Source: Onchidella celtica (Eukaryota; Mollusca; Gastropoda; Systellommatophora; Onchidiidae). Taken from it: a stretch of 64,000 bases of DNA. The notes under the pieces are model-generated. The model was given only the letters and a program-made list of their open reading frames with translations, did no database searches and had not been told where the DNA came from. This document shows, piece by piece, positions 13,401 to 24,561 of the stretch (the stretch's first letter is position 1; each line of letters starts with the position of its first letter). The position numbers and the translations under genes were made by a program. The DNA is taken from contig OZ007580.1 of NCBI GenBank assembly GCA_963931925.1, positions 1,406,501 to 1,470,500 of the forward strand. Reading direction: 5' to 3'.

Positions 13401-13824
13401 ATTGGAGTTGCGATCGAATTGATAAGGGAGTTTTTTACGGCGAAGCCCACGCCGTGGATTCTCGGCTGTTCGCTGCTAAGGCCCTGCCAGAAGAAGGTGT
13501 AGTTTTCTTCTTTGACTGACCCGGAGTCGGGAAGTCGAGTTTCTTGAAGGGCAGCGATGTCGATGTTTAGTAGCTGAAGTTCTCGATAATGGGTGGGCTT
13601 ATAGAGGAGAGACAGACGCTTGCCAAGCCCGAGCAAACGCCTCCTCGTTTTGCTGCCTTGCCTGGGCTATTTTTAAGAGATGGTGCTTTGCCCAGAGGCA
13701 CCACCCCTCTCTCTGCCATTCTAGTTAAACCCAAGGGAGAGACCAGGTCAATACATTTGGAACTAGTCCGGCTGCAGGAGATGCTGGAAGCCAGTTTGAT
13801 GCAGTTCTCCCTGACAACCACCTA
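10472..13824 (-). mobile_element. Non-LTR retrotransposon inserted into another LINE (inner element)
   Basis: A 3.35-kb minus-strand insertion bounded by the 12-bp target-site duplications. It carries one long open frame (10523-13636) for endonuclease plus reverse transcriptase, with about 50 bp of 3' sequence and no obvious poly(A) tail. Upstream of the long frame (13637-13824), another frame reads MAERGVVPLGKAPSL and similar, which may be leader sequence or a degraded domain. No ORF1 is visible, so the copy is probably 5'-truncated. The architecture (apurinic-type endonuclease, RT, C-terminal CCHC-like finger) resembles the Nimb/I- or RTE-like elements common in mollusc genomes. I cannot fix the clade. 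Confidence 0.9.
10523..13636 (-). CDS. LINE endonuclease-reverse transcriptase polyprotein, uninterrupted
   Basis: About 1,037 codons without a stop. The N-terminal third is an exonuclease-endonuclease-phosphatase domain: ALQETRL (catalytic Glu), ILGDFNARVG (DxN), HWHQLDLIL and DCDTDHALV (catalytic His). The middle is reverse transcriptase: DCNNYRGISLLS, QCGFRSKRSTIDMIF, CFVDLTKAFDTVSR, GVKQGCVLAPTLFGIYF, and LLFADDAAIV with the catalytic Asp pair. The C-terminal part has LYGSETWT, RWLGHLHRM and GRPHLRFKD blocks and ends in a C-x2-C-x12-H-x3-C finger (CNHC…HERSC). The usual first motif of the endonuclease (WNVRT-like, with its metal-binding Asn) is not recognisable, and no ATG lies near the start. 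The true start is therefore unresolved, and endonuclease activity is doubtful although the frame is intact. Confidence 0.9.
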   Translation of the reverse strand: MLGLGKRLSLLYKPTHYRELQLLNIDIAALQETRLPDSGSVKEENYTFFWQGLSSEQPRIHGVGFAVKNSLINSIATPIGVSERIMTLRLNTRSGFTNIICVYAPTLTSSDETKDIFYEALQRTLHNIPLTEGLLILGDFNARVGADHSAWPKCIGHFGIGNINENGQRLLELCSVNSLCVTNTYFDLKRCQRTSWRHPRSGHWHQLDLILSRRKSLGCIKITRSLHSADCDTDHALVVSKIKISAKKIYRSKAPSIPKINVTAIRDESNRKSFEKLFAESMDNVTQCDSVDETWNTLSSKIHDCAIKSFGQHKVSNNDWVAQNSEILLPLIEQKKSAFNEYNKNCNQSTKTCLKNAKAKLQLEVRRCANKYWTDLCNSIQEANEKGDMKTAFSQMKVALGPIITKSAPLKSVNGEPITDKNEQLNRWVEHYSLLYSTEKNIPPDFEEHLQKLPIMAELDAEPSLVELSNAIDHLSAGKATGSDNIPAEVLKDLKGPLLPHLYNLLLQCWKEGVIPHDMRDAKIVTLYKNKGDKGDCNNYRGISLLSITGKAFARVILCRLQQLAEKVLPETQCGFRSKRSTIDMIFALRQIQEKCKEQNRPLITCFVDLTKAFDTVSRSGLYAVLKSIGCPPTLLKLIASFHTDMRACVNFEGCTSNSFAVNSGVKQGCVLAPTLFGIYFAALLKNAFGQCSDGVLINTRVDGSIFNVARLKAKSRTEHIMLQELLFADDAAIVAHDETTLQALINSLAKACDKFMLKISVSKTVVLTQGLRNPNPIMLNGSPLEQVGKFCYLGSTISGSTDITTEINARIGKAATAFGKLSKRVWNNSKLTIKTKVLVYQTCVLSTLLYGSETWTTYSKNERSLNSFHLRCLRKILKIKWQDRISNIEVLSRANIPSTQALLGKKRLRWLGHLHRMENDRIPRQILYGELATGNRPRGRPHLRFKDTCKVTMKAFNIDPNEWENLANDRSRWRQKLRSGTLAIDFKAKETYLTKRQRRNENTRQSEPKRLTCNHCHRTLGSNIGRISHERSCQSK

Positions 13825-13836
13825 CTAGAAGTAGTA
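13825..13836 (+). repeat. Target-site duplication, right copy (CTAGAAGTAGTA)
   Basis: Exact 12-bp copy of 10460-10471, marking the 5' junction of the inserted minus-strand LINE. Confidence 0.9.
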
Positions 13837-14165
13837 GTGTCAATAAAATGATGAGAGACCTCGAGTGGACACCACTAGAAGAAAGAAGAGCAAAAAACAA
13901 AGTAAAACTATTTTATAAGGGCAGGGAAGGAAATATCCATATCCCACTAAACCACCTCACCATTAACACCAGAGGCAACAGAAGGAATAATATAAAATAT
14001 AACATCCCAAGCTCACGGATTAACAGCCATCTTTACTCTTTTTACCCTAGTGTCATCAGGATGTGGAACAACCTCCCGGCAGAAGTCCAAAAACTATCGT
14101 CTGCAACGGCTTTTGGCAATGAATTGAAGAACATAATTATCCGTTGCAGCTACCATTGTATTTAA
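13837..14165 (+). pseudogene. C-terminal part of the outer LINE reverse transcriptase
   Basis: Continuation of the protein broken at 10471. It encodes MMRDLEWTPLEERRAKNK, then INSHLYSFYPSVIRMWNNLP, and ends at a stop at 14163-14165. These blocks are the characteristic C-terminus of this LINE class. The phase matches the left half once the insert and one target duplication are removed. Confidence 0.9.
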
Positions 14166-14396
14166 AGTGCGGGTCTATTTTTGTGCACAATCTTGGTGCC
14201 AAGAGATATTTTTAACCAGAGATATGTATATAACAAAAGAATTTACACAACGATATATTTTAAATGGTTTTAATATATATGCTGTTTTAGCCTGTTTTAG
14301 CCTCAGAGCAGGGGCGTCGAGTCGCACATGGTGCAGTTGAGGAATCGTCTGAGTAAATAGACGAATCAACTCCATGAGAAGAAGAGGAAGAAGAAA
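14166..14396 (+). mobile_element. 3' UTR and GAA-rich tail of the outer LINE
   Basis: Sequence after the RT stop, ending in a purine-rich tail (gaagaagaggaagaagaa at about 14,378-14,395). Such short simple tails mark the 3' ends of CR1/L2-type LINEs. I found no target-site duplication for this outer insertion, whose 5' end is at about 9,572. Confidence 0.6.
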
Positions 14397-16644
14397 AACT
14401 CCAGCAGCCTTGCCCAGAGTTGTAGTGGCCGGAAAATTTAAAACTTTTGCATTGTAGTGTATTCTTATTTTGATTTTGGTTTAGTTTTCTTTCTTTCTTT
14501 CTTTGGTTAAAAAAAGTTGGGGTGTGGGGGTTGGAGAGACATGGCCTCCACTTTTTGTCCAATGTTCACAATAGCGTGGACACCAGGATTTGTAGAATGT
14601 GGAACAAAAAGCAAACAGGGAATTACTAATGGCGTCTTGTGGTTGATGATTGCCCCTGCCATGCGATGGGGAGTAAAATCCTTTGTCTTTCTCGGAGCAA
14701 TTTTTGTTATAACTTTTTGTTTGGGTTTTTTGTTCTGTTTAGTTTTGTTTTTTATCTGCTGGTTTAGATTTTTGCCTCAGCTTTTTTATTTGGTTTCTTG
14801 GAAGATTTTGATATCCTGACATTCAAGACTTATTGTCCATCCCACTTATACTTGCATCGGACCGTAGATCATTTAGCTTGCACGCATGCGTAGAACAAGT
14901 GCTAGCCAGCCTTCACACACCTCGCAAGGCCGAGTATTTGCCTCTTCAAGTTGATCCTATTGTGGGAAAGAAAAAAAAATAAGCTTTCGTCTTCACCGCT
15001 AGTTTTGATTTTGTTGATATATTTTGCTTTTTTTGCCTCATTATTGCTGTGGACATAATGTCTTATCTCAACATGAAGCTAATTCACAACTGTACTTTCA
15101 TTGTGGGGAATTATTTTATCCCTATCGTAGCCGACGCAAACAACTGTGGTCATTGTGTAGCTTGAGCACTGACCCTGCTGGGTTTCCATAGTCTATACTA
15201 CAGATTTGCACCCTAGAGCCACACCTTTTACATTTATAATCATTCATTCTGTTGACTGCAGGGATGGGGACATTAAATAATATAATAATTGGCTAAGAGT
15301 ACTAAGACTAAGAGTCACTGCTCGTCAATCATATTACATGTATTGCTAACGGTGGTTATCTTTAATGTCGACATACACGTCTAATTTCAGCACTGATTAT
15401 GAAGACTTTTTTTGTATGACTAAGTGTGATGAAACCCAAACTGGGACTATGTTCGAAGTATTTGATACTTCCTGTGAAAATGTTTGAACTTTGACTGTTA
15501 ACATCAAGTTTTTTAGTTTGTCTCAGATGGAAAATTGATAGACCAAACAGTGCTTGAAATTTGTTTGAAGGTGCTTTAAAGATTAAATTTAAAATAAAAA
15601 AATTAATACAATAATGAAAGAAGAAACAAAAACAACAACAACAGAAAAACACTTAGACTCATCATCAGACATTTTGATTTAATTTTTACTGCTAAAATTT
15701 ACCACAGAAAGATTTGGTGTGATGCCTGTAGGAGGAGCAGGTTTCTTTCCCAAACTCACTGGAGGACGTCATTCCCTCAATTATCTTGTGTGTGTGGATG
15801 TATCAAGTTAAATAATTCTTGAACAACTATTTGTTAAGTCTGTAAAAGTTGTATTTACATGGGGACATATTTATCTATTGTGGAAAACACAACAAACAAA
15901 CAAACCCACCTACAAATGCACTAGTAAACTGCATTTTGCCAGGTTAAAAAGTCTCAATAATAATGTTTTTGTGGCCTGTATAATTATTTATATCAGTGGT
16001 CAGATAATTGTATACAATTTTTCTATGTTGTCATTGTAATTACTTTTCATTGGTTGCTTTACTAACACTCACATATATATCATTTCTCCCCCATCCCCCC
16101 ATCCCTTGCTCTGTCCATACTGCCCTGCCCCCTCCCCACCCCGACACACCATCTGCCCTTTGTGAATTGACTATATTGGCTGTAAAATGAATTATGACTA
16201 AAATCCACATGGCAATTTTACCCTATTGCTCTATTCTGTGGTTTGACATTGGGACTACATTTTGTGTCCTACTGGTTGCCATGGCTATTTGTCAAACTGA
16301 TATTTAATCACATGACTTCATCTGCACAAATGATTTTTTGACGTCGAATAATTAAAATAAACTACTAATTTTGCATAAATCGTATACACAAATCTAAACT
16401 ACATTATGCTATTTCTTATACTATTTCATGTAAATTTACGTATTTATCATATGCCATCATAATAAATCATCATATTAATATTTCCATCATGGCCCAATCC
16501 AAATCTTTCAACCAACCCCCTACTACCGCCACTCCGTTCTTTGGCCCAATCGCAATTGTCCCGTGCCCTCAAACTCCGGCCTACTCTTTGCGCTGGCCAA
16601 ATCACCATGGCGCTGCCAAACTCCGCCCACCTTGGTGACTGCAG
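14397..16644 (+). other. PIX intron
   Basis: Intronic AT-rich sequence with no supported gene. Around 16,070-16,600 it becomes C-rich and pyrimidine-rich, leading into the acceptor of the candidate alternative exon at 16,645. Confidence 0.5.
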
Positions 16645-16835
16645 TGGACCTGTCTAAGCTCCGCCTCTCCGACAGCTCGGGCTCTGAAAGTGGAGCCTAT
16701 ACCGACCCGCTCAACTCGCCAGATCTGGACGACTACACCAGCATGATCAGTGGAGGACAGCCCATCATGGGCGGGTTCTGCTGTGCCACATTTCCGTTGG
16801 CCAGGGGACTGGCCCGTACAATCAAACGCCTGTGA
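16645..16835 (+). CDS. Candidate alternative terminal exon of the PIX gene (long C-terminus)
   Basis: After an acceptor (ggtgactgcag, ending 16644), two bases complete the split codon left by exon 3576-3668. The frame then reads DLSKLRLSDSSGSESGAYTD, continues with DLDDYTSMISGG and MGGFCCATFP, and stops at 16833-16835, giving about 63 residues. GC content and codon use stand out against the AT-rich intron. The opening resembles the alternative C-terminus of vertebrate beta-PIX (…SLSRLEPSDLSEDSDYDS…), which also follows directly after the QTLNS segment. An AATAAA lies at 16156 bases' equivalent distance downstream in this exon's 3' region (17156-17161). This C-terminus would lack the trimerising coiled coil. 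Support is phase, composition and weak similarity; transcript evidence is missing. Confidence 0.6.
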
Positions 16836-17155
16836 TGTCTTTTGTCTCACACTTCCTTTGTTACAGGGGTTCTTAATCTTTTGACTGTATGCACACCCCC
16901 TTCTCAGTTGTGTAGAGAGGGGGAATTTGCCAACGGGGGGACCACAAAAGTAATGGCTGACCCAGTCATGAAACTGCACATGTGGGAAAGACCAAGTTTC
17001 CGGGGGGGGGGGGGGATTTTTTTCATGAAATGTATTCTTTATCTTAAATGGTCTCTGCATATATAGAATTTGAATCACATAAATGTACATGTTCAACTAT
17101 AAACAGGTCAAACATTAGGCCTACACTCCTCTTTCATCATTTTAGAAAAAAAACC

Positions 17156-17161
17156 AATAAA
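17156..17161 (+). promoter_or_regulatory. AATAAA polyadenylation signal for the candidate terminal exon
   Basis: The canonical hexamer lies about 320 bp after the stop codon at 16835, a reasonable 3' UTR length. A chance occurrence in AT-rich DNA is possible. Confidence 0.35.
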
Positions 17162-20100
17162 ATTCCTTTGAGGAGTTTATAGAATATTTGGCAAGGAAAA
17201 AAAAGTTGTCATCTGTATTGTGCTGGTCTACGTGTGGTTTCATGACCAGTTTTTTGATACAAAAGTAGGGGCTGTTTTGGCGTCACTTTTGTTTGAAGAA
17301 GAAATATCCAAACTTTGAATAACCCCTTCAAAACTTCATGACAAGTCAAAAGGTCAAGGACCTCTCTTGGTTTATTTCCTTATCCACTGTGTACATTATG
17401 TATCATACAATCTATTAACTTCCATGGGAACTGAGAAGAAAGTTTTCCTTAGGTTTGGGTACTGAGCAGCTCTTTGAGCAGGTTTTGTGTGTATAGCAAA
17501 TGTTTCAACTGCTCATTTTATGAACATAATTGCATCACCCCACCAGCTGGAAAGAATTCCATTTTTGTCTACCTCTAGTCATAGTCAAATGATATGAAAA
17601 CACAATGGGAGAAGGAAAGCAGCTTAAATGTCAGATTTGTGTCACCTTCAGTCAGTCATCAATCAGCAATTCTTTAGTTAAAAACTATATAAACAGATTT
17701 ACGGTGTCTGATTCCAGGATCATCGTTGTATGGTCCTCATTCATAATACATATCATATATGTATCCACATGTGTTAGTGACTGACATTATTGTTCCGGTG
17801 AGTCTGAGTTCCCACCATAGTCGGGGGGGGGGGGGGGGGGGGCGCTCTACAGGTACGGTTTTTCAGTAAAGGATTGAAGTGATTGGCTGCTGCATGGTCA
17901 AGTAGTTCAGTTATTGCGAGGGGCAAATGTATTGATTTGTCTGGGAGGGAGAGACATTTAGTAAATAAAATATCATCCAAATCCAGCATAAGTACCTCAT
18001 GGAAACATTATTGATTAGAAAATAGTCTTTGTTGCTTAGAAAATTTTCGAAATACGGGGCAGGGGCCACACTTGATTTGTTTGAGGTATGGCATACAAGG
18101 CACAGGAGGTTGGGGGAGGGGGGTCTTAAGTCGTTTTTGCTATTGACGAAACGCTTATCAATGTGTCAAATATAGAAATGCTCTGTGATCTTGGATGCTA
18201 CTTGATGCTGCCAGTCATTGTTCATCCACTTCTTTGACACTTTGGGTTGTGACCATCTTTTCTTCAGCATAATGTATAACTTTGTCAACCCTGGCCATTG
18301 ACTGTCTGGGCCGCCCAGTAAGAGTTGGTGCCTGCCCATGGTCAAATGTCCTAGATTGCTCATGATTTGTGAACTTCTCGTGATGCAAAATAAGGTGTTG
18401 AATTCATTGACACTGATCCAGATGTGATGTAAACCAAGAATATCATAAGCGTTAGGCGTGTAATTGATATTCCCTTTCGTTTCCTGTTGTATTTTGTCAG
18501 ATAAATTTTTACAATGTTAACAGCGAAAATCAGCAAAAGCTGTAGTGGATTAAATGTACTGTACACATTCCTTCTCCGCAAACTCACTGGGTGTGATGGA
18601 GAATGTGTCAAGAAGATACAGCGCTCTTTGCTGAAAATATGTGTGCCCAAAGTGGGGTGTTTATATGAAGAAAAGATTTTTACTGCTATCACAATGGTTG
18701 CTGTATCAGGATGTTCAAAATCAGGCTGGGAAGAAATTAATGCTTTTCTGCGAACATGGAATGATAATTTAAACACTATAATTTAGTCTTCCGTCGAGCC
18801 TGCCGGCAAAATAACTGCCTTTTATCATTCATTACCAGCCACACACCAGAGCGTGACACCACCCATACACCAGTCCTTGACACATAGGACTGTTTGGCTG
18901 GGTTTATGTAATCAAATATGCTGGAAATGAACATGGACTGTGTACAAAGGTCATGCGTATCAGCAAAGTGTTCACAAAAACTATTGCTCACTATCTTTTC
19001 TATTGCAATGTGATTTTCATCTGTGTTTTTTTTTTAGCACTGAAGCATCTTTTTTTTTTTTTTCCAATATTTTGAAAGAAGATAGTGTTGGACGCTGTCT
19101 CTCTGGATTGTCAGTTAGATAAAATCACTAACTGAGGTATTTTGATTTTCTTCATGTTTATAATTAGGATACAAATTCTTGTCTAGTTCAGATTTTGGCA
19201 TCTCAGTCAAGTTCAGTCACATTCATAACATTTTTTTTCATTTTGATGGAAATTCGTGTAAATGTTAAGGAAAGAATTTTGATCATTGAAGCATGGAACG
19301 CCATTTGACTTTGGGTAAGTGGAAAAGTGAACAGTTAGGATTAGGATTGGTTTGAGGAAAGACTTGAGTGATGGTCGCGGCCATCAAATTTTGTTCACCC
19401 ATCATACTAGATCAGACATAGGGCGTAGACATTAAATAGTTGCCATTTTCCAGCTCTTCGGGATGAAATGAAGATTTTATTAAATGTCTCAAGCACATCT
19501 GTTATTTCAATGACAAGCGTCCATTTATGTCATCATAGATATTTGCAAAATTTCCCTGAGATTGGGAGGAAAATGTTCAAACCCCCATTGTAATGCTTTA
19601 TGTTTAAAGTCAGATATGTCTGTGTTCAATAGTGTTTTGTACCTGAGGGTATTTCAAGTTCTAAAAAGTTTATCCCAGAATGGTTTGTTTGATGTAGTGT
19701 GGAGTGCGAAGTCTGATAATGTGAGACCTGCTTTAGCAACCTTTCAACTGTGTCATACTTGAAACTCTTGTCCATCCAAATAGAGAAGTACAACAGCGCT
19801 GTGATTGGTGCTAATAATTGCTCACTCCAACTTTATATTCTTATATTCTTCATATGCCTTCACTGGGTTGTTTACATTGCATATCAGCTTTTTTCTGATG
19901 GTATTATAGCGACCATTTGAGGGTCAGATAATTATGATAATATAATCACTTGTTTGAGTATATATGAGGGCAAAATGTGAAATGTCTGGCATCTTTAGAG
20001 CTCCTGCTGAACTCATGAGGGAATGAACGATACTCGCTGTATGTGACACTGAACACTCAAAGAATGTTGCCTGTAATAACAGTAAAATATTACAGTCAGA

Positions 20101-21005
20101 CAAAGAGTTGAGCTTAATGTAAACATTTGATGACATACTTGTAGAGACACCGTTTGTCTGAGGTCTGATCTGATTTCAGTTTGGTGCTTTACTGTCAATT
20201 GTTGGCATGAGCGATATTGCCAGGAGATCACTTTGAGCAGTAGGTGGTATTTCCGCTCAAATGTAAATGGTTTTTGCAGAGCTAGAGATGGTGGGATAAA
20301 CATGAGAATTTTTAAGGTGAAAAATCAAGAGTGTATTTTGTTATATCAACAAGTTAGTGATAGAAGATTGGCCAAGAGTTTACGTTTTCTCGTTGTAGAA
20401 TGAACTCATCATCAAACATGCTCGCAGTCTTCCCTGAAACATCAAACATTGACTAGCAGTTTGATTTTAGCACCATCTGCCTCTCCCTCAGCATCCATAC
20501 AAAATTGAAACTGGCATCACAACTTTTCCCTAAGAGATACCACTCTCAGCTCTCATCCACCTGAAACCTTGAATTTAAAATGCGGCAAAAGAACAAAACA
20601 GTTGTAGTTAGTAAAGGCTCACGTTCAAAATAACAAAATAACTAGGAAGCAAATTTCCTTCAAGATCAGTAAAGCAAAGTGTATTCTGTTCTATACAATC
20701 ATTTCCAGAAGAATGAAAATGAAATAAATTACAACTTTCGATAGTTTTTTTCAAAATAGTTGAACCTACGTGTGTATTTTTAAAACAAATTGTCAAAATA
20801 TATAACTGAATATGGACCAGCCATCAATCCTTGACTGCACCTTCCCAACACAGAATCTAAAGTGTTGAAGTCATACTCCCACAATTTACTTGGAATTGCA
20901 TATATATATATTTCTGTCAAGCAGGAAATATTTTTCTTCCTTTTGTATTTTTTTTCCTGTACATTTCTGGTTCAGAGAACTGACAAATGTTTATGTAGCA
21001 ACTAC

Positions 21006-21219
21006 TTGGGTCATGTAACCAAAATATTCAGCACAAGAGTTTTGGCACCAACTTCTGGTCAATGTTTGGAAAAAGTTACAGTGACCATGCATGTGGCCAC
21101 CGAAAATGTTGTGGTGGCAAATTAGTTAAACATAAACTTTAACCCTAACCCTCATTTTAACACACACACACACCCCCCAAATGGATGTGCAAACAAACCT
21201 GTTTGGCTACATGACGCAA
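21006..21219 (+). mobile_element. Short inverted-repeat element (MITE-like), copy 1
   Basis: The ends are TTGGGTCATG at 21006 and CATGACGCAA at 21210-21219, an imperfect inverted repeat that extends inward (…TAACCAAA / TTTGGCTA…). The interior holds AACCCTAACCCT at 21141-21152. A diverged copy in the opposite orientation lies at 29455-29646, sharing both ends, the GTGCAAACAAA block and the AAACATAA…TTAACCCTA core. There is no coding capacity, consistent with a non-autonomous DNA element. The superfamily is not assigned. Confidence 0.6.
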
Positions 21220-23100
21220 ATAATCATTTTTCAATGTTTTGTCATTCCTGATACATTACTGCAGTGCTAGGACTGTTTGGTCTTTGTCCATGCGTTCACT
21301 TTTTTCTTCTTCATTTTTCATTGTTGTCCATCTGGTCAAATGAATCTCATCGGAAATATTTTGAAGTGAATAAAAATGAATGAATTTACGAATTCTGAAT
21401 GTTTCAAGTACAGTTACTTTGTAAATTTTTTTCTTCATAAAAGTGCTGGTGGTTCATCTGGAGGTGGTGACAAAAACAGAAAAAATGGCTTTGCGGTTGC
21501 TGCAATTGTGCATGGCGTAGTTTAGAAAATAAAACAAAGGAAAAAAGCTCCTATGAGACAGTGTATAAATATGATTAGTACAGTTCTTGAATGAGCACAT
21601 GTTGTATGGAACTATCATGGAACACAGTCATGGGGAAAATAAGATTATAACATCAACTTGTCCTCATGTGTCATCTGTCATGCTTTCACTGGTTCTCTGA
21701 AGAACTGTTTCTTTTCTACTCTGCCAACATCCTGCCACATTTCTTATCTCTATGGATTAACATGACAATAATAATATTGTACTAATGATGCTGTTTAGTT
21801 TTGTGTGTATGGGAGGGGGGGGGGGGATGTGAGAATGCGGGAACATTTTATTGCAGTATAGGAAAAAGATGAAGAAAGCACAAATAGACAAGCCCTGGAC
21901 ACAAAACAATGAAAGAGAGAAAGAACAAATGTTCCTTACCTCATTTTGTTTTTTTTTAGTCGTGTTACAAAAGTTTAGATTTGTTGAATAAAGCTGTTGA
22001 TGAAGATGATGATAATGGCACAGGTGGGCGACAGTATTGACATGTTGAGTGGGTAGTTGAACGGATTAGTTCCATACCATGCCAAAGTCCACTTGGACTC
22101 CAGAACACACAGTCAAGTTGGGCACAAAGACGGCCAGTATGCATTGTCTTCTGTGGAAACCATGTCAACCATGACTAGTAATATTAAAGCTAGGGACCGT
22201 GAAAGAGTTTGCTGAGTCTACTGAGAGCATGAAGAACATTTTGTTTGGTGCAGCAGTTGTGGCTTTTTTCAGCTGTGGCTAAATAGAGAACTCAACCCTT
22301 TATCATTGAACCTCCTCAGAAAAGGTGCTTCCACAGAGAGAGAGAGAGAGAGAGGCAGTCAGACAGAGAGGGAGAGAGAGACAGATATGATAGACAGACA
22401 GTCTGACACAGAGAGAGAGGCGTGTTTTATAGTTTGGACATCCAAGAAAAAAGACTCTCTCTAACATGTTACATTTTTTTCCCCGCTGCTTTTATCATAA
22501 TTTCCTCAACATTCTGGTCTAAGACCGATAATGACAATGACAATTGATCTATTTAGTTTGGGAATTACATGTAACACTGTCAAACCAAACACTCATTTTG
22601 TTTTTCAAAACATTCTGGAAAAAGCTGATTTGTTTTTAAAATGTTAACTTTTTTTTCTCTTAATATGAATGCCTTAACATTCTTTTGAGGAGAGGAAGAA
22701 AGTTCTGTTTGTAAGGTAACCAAAGCTAGAGATTGGCTTGACCTATGTCACTTTGTGCTGGCTATACTCCCCTTGTAGCTGATCTTTTCTTTTCACAGTT
22801 CCATTTGTTTCCTTGTTCCACTATGTTGTATTTTTTACACTATCATTTATACCGTTGTGATTTAGTCCATTTCTGTTCCGTAGTTTCATTTGTGTTTTTT
22901 AATTTTCTGGGCCGTGCAATCATTATTACATTGTAGTATTCCTGTGTTGTAAAGTCATACCTATCATCACCATCTGGTCACAAAATTATTATTTTTGATA
23001 TTGTGGGGTGCCTTTTTTTTTTTCACTTTTTTTTTTGTCCTGCGTTCATTACCTGCTGGCGCGCTTTAGATATAGATTTCATTTGTCAGAAGCTTTGGTA

Positions 23101-23216
23101 GGCAGGCTCATGTGCACAGCAAGGCAGGCTCATGTGCACAGCAAGGCAGGCTCATGTGCACAGTCAAGGCAGGCTCATGTGCACAGTCAAGGCAGGCTCA
23201 TGTGCACAGTCAAGGC
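23101..23216 (+). repeat. 22/23-bp minisatellite (GGCAGGCTCATGTGCACAG…)
   Basis: Five head-to-tail copies. The first two end CAGCAA (22 bp) and the last three CAGTCAA (23 bp), so the array grew from two subvariants. Short open frames across it are repeat artefacts. Confidence 0.95.
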
Positions 23217-24499
23217 TTGCATGAAAGGAGTGGCCACTTCCTCTGTTCAACTTTGTCTTTGTTTTCACCATCACCAGAGTTTGGCAGATTTGTTTTATAA
23301 TGTTTTTGGCCCCGGATGTTTGAGATCTTTTCTGTTAGTCTTAAGAACAATGGAGTCGCCAAAGATAAACATTATTGTAACTCTAAAATTAAAGAAAAAA
23401 TGTAGGAAATAGTAGTAAATTCAGCATTTTATCTGACATGAGTTCGACTTTCTGAACTCATTGACATGGTGGGAAATGTCCAGTGGTTCTTAACCTTGCG
23501 TGCTCCAGCCCACATTCATAGCTCATTGTTTTATTCCCAGCCACTCTTCCCCCACCCACCTCACAACAATGTTTATTGGCTCCAATGTCAGACAATCCAG
23601 GAAGGACCATTGGTGAAGAGCCTCAGCTGACTATCACTGTGGTCATTAAGACAATGTGTATGGATTTGCTGTTGTTCTGAGACTGCCAGTCTACACTGAG
23701 CGCACACAAGCAATTTTTGTCTTTTGTTTTGCAGCTTTTCTGTTGTTTGAGGGTTTTTTTGCTGTTTTAAAATTATTTTAGTTTGGCTTTCATCACTGGT
23801 TTACATGAGCTTTTATGATTGATTATGATTGGGTATATTTGCTGAAATAATCCCATTTTCATGTGCAAAATAATGAGATTATGTGAGGAACCTAAATCAC
23901 ATCAAACAGATGGAGGGAAAGAAAAAAAAACTGCAAAGAAAAAAGAACAAGGTCCATTGAAAAATTCAAAGTTCAGATAATGGAACTTTTGCAGTGGTGC
24001 AGAGTACAATGTTAGTGCAGTTTGTTAGTGCAAGGTTGAAGGTTTTATTTTTTCTTTTAACTTTCCATGTTTTAGTGGCGGAGATTCTTCAGGTCATTTG
24101 ACATTTTCAGGCAAAGGGGTGGATGTGGGTGGGAGCTCGGGGGGGAAACTTCCTGTGTGAATGATGAGCTGGACATTGGGGTTCAGTTTGTTTGTTTGGG
24201 TGTTTGTTTGTCTGTTGATCAAAACAGAGGGTTGGACAATATTTACAACTTTTTCCAATGCTTGGAAACTTTAGCCTCCTAACTTTTTTCCTGCATCATC
24301 TCATGACCTGGCCTTGAACTGTACTGAAAGCTAAAATTGTTTTCTTGTTGTTGGTTTTTTTGGGGGGGGGGGGGGGGGGGCAAGTGCGTGCCCTTGTGTG
24401 TGTGCGCGCAGACATACATTACAAAAAACTTTCCATTTGGTGTCCTTTCTTACTCTCTGTCCTGCTCCTTCTCTGTCCCTGCCCTGGTCTTGCCATTAG

Positions 24500-24561
24500 A
24501 TGATGACTTGTCTCTGGACTGTACCAGCAGCACTGATCCAGTGGTCGCTGGGAGTTATTGA
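24500..24561 (+). CDS. Candidate second alternative terminal exon of the PIX gene (short C-terminus)
   Basis: A long pyrimidine tract and acceptor (about 24,440 to tgccattag at 24499) precede two bases that complete the split codon of exon 3576-3668. The frame then reads DDLSLDCTSSTDPVVAGSY and stops at 24559-24561. DDLSLD is reminiscent of DDDQPSLDS in the alternative vertebrate beta-PIX tail. The acceptor is among the best in the window. The peptide is only about 20 residues. I see no canonical AATAAA soon after it, only ATTAAA-type hexamers more than 1 kb downstream. Confidence 0.5.

Larger units (their letters stand above)
16836..24499 (+). other. PIX intron
   Basis: No supported gene. 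It contains G runs (17002-17015, 17823-17842, 21815-21826, 24362-24380), a GA-rich stretch (about 22,335-22,420), an inverted-repeat element (21006-21219) and a 22/23-bp minisatellite (23101-23216). A frame at 18,514-18,786 is open for 90 codons but has no recognisable family or splice context. Confidence 0.5.

Noticed and set aside
18514..18786. A 90-codon plus-strand open frame beginning MLTAKISKSCSG
   Set aside because: It has no recognisable family, no splice context and no codon bias that I can support; likely chance in an intron.
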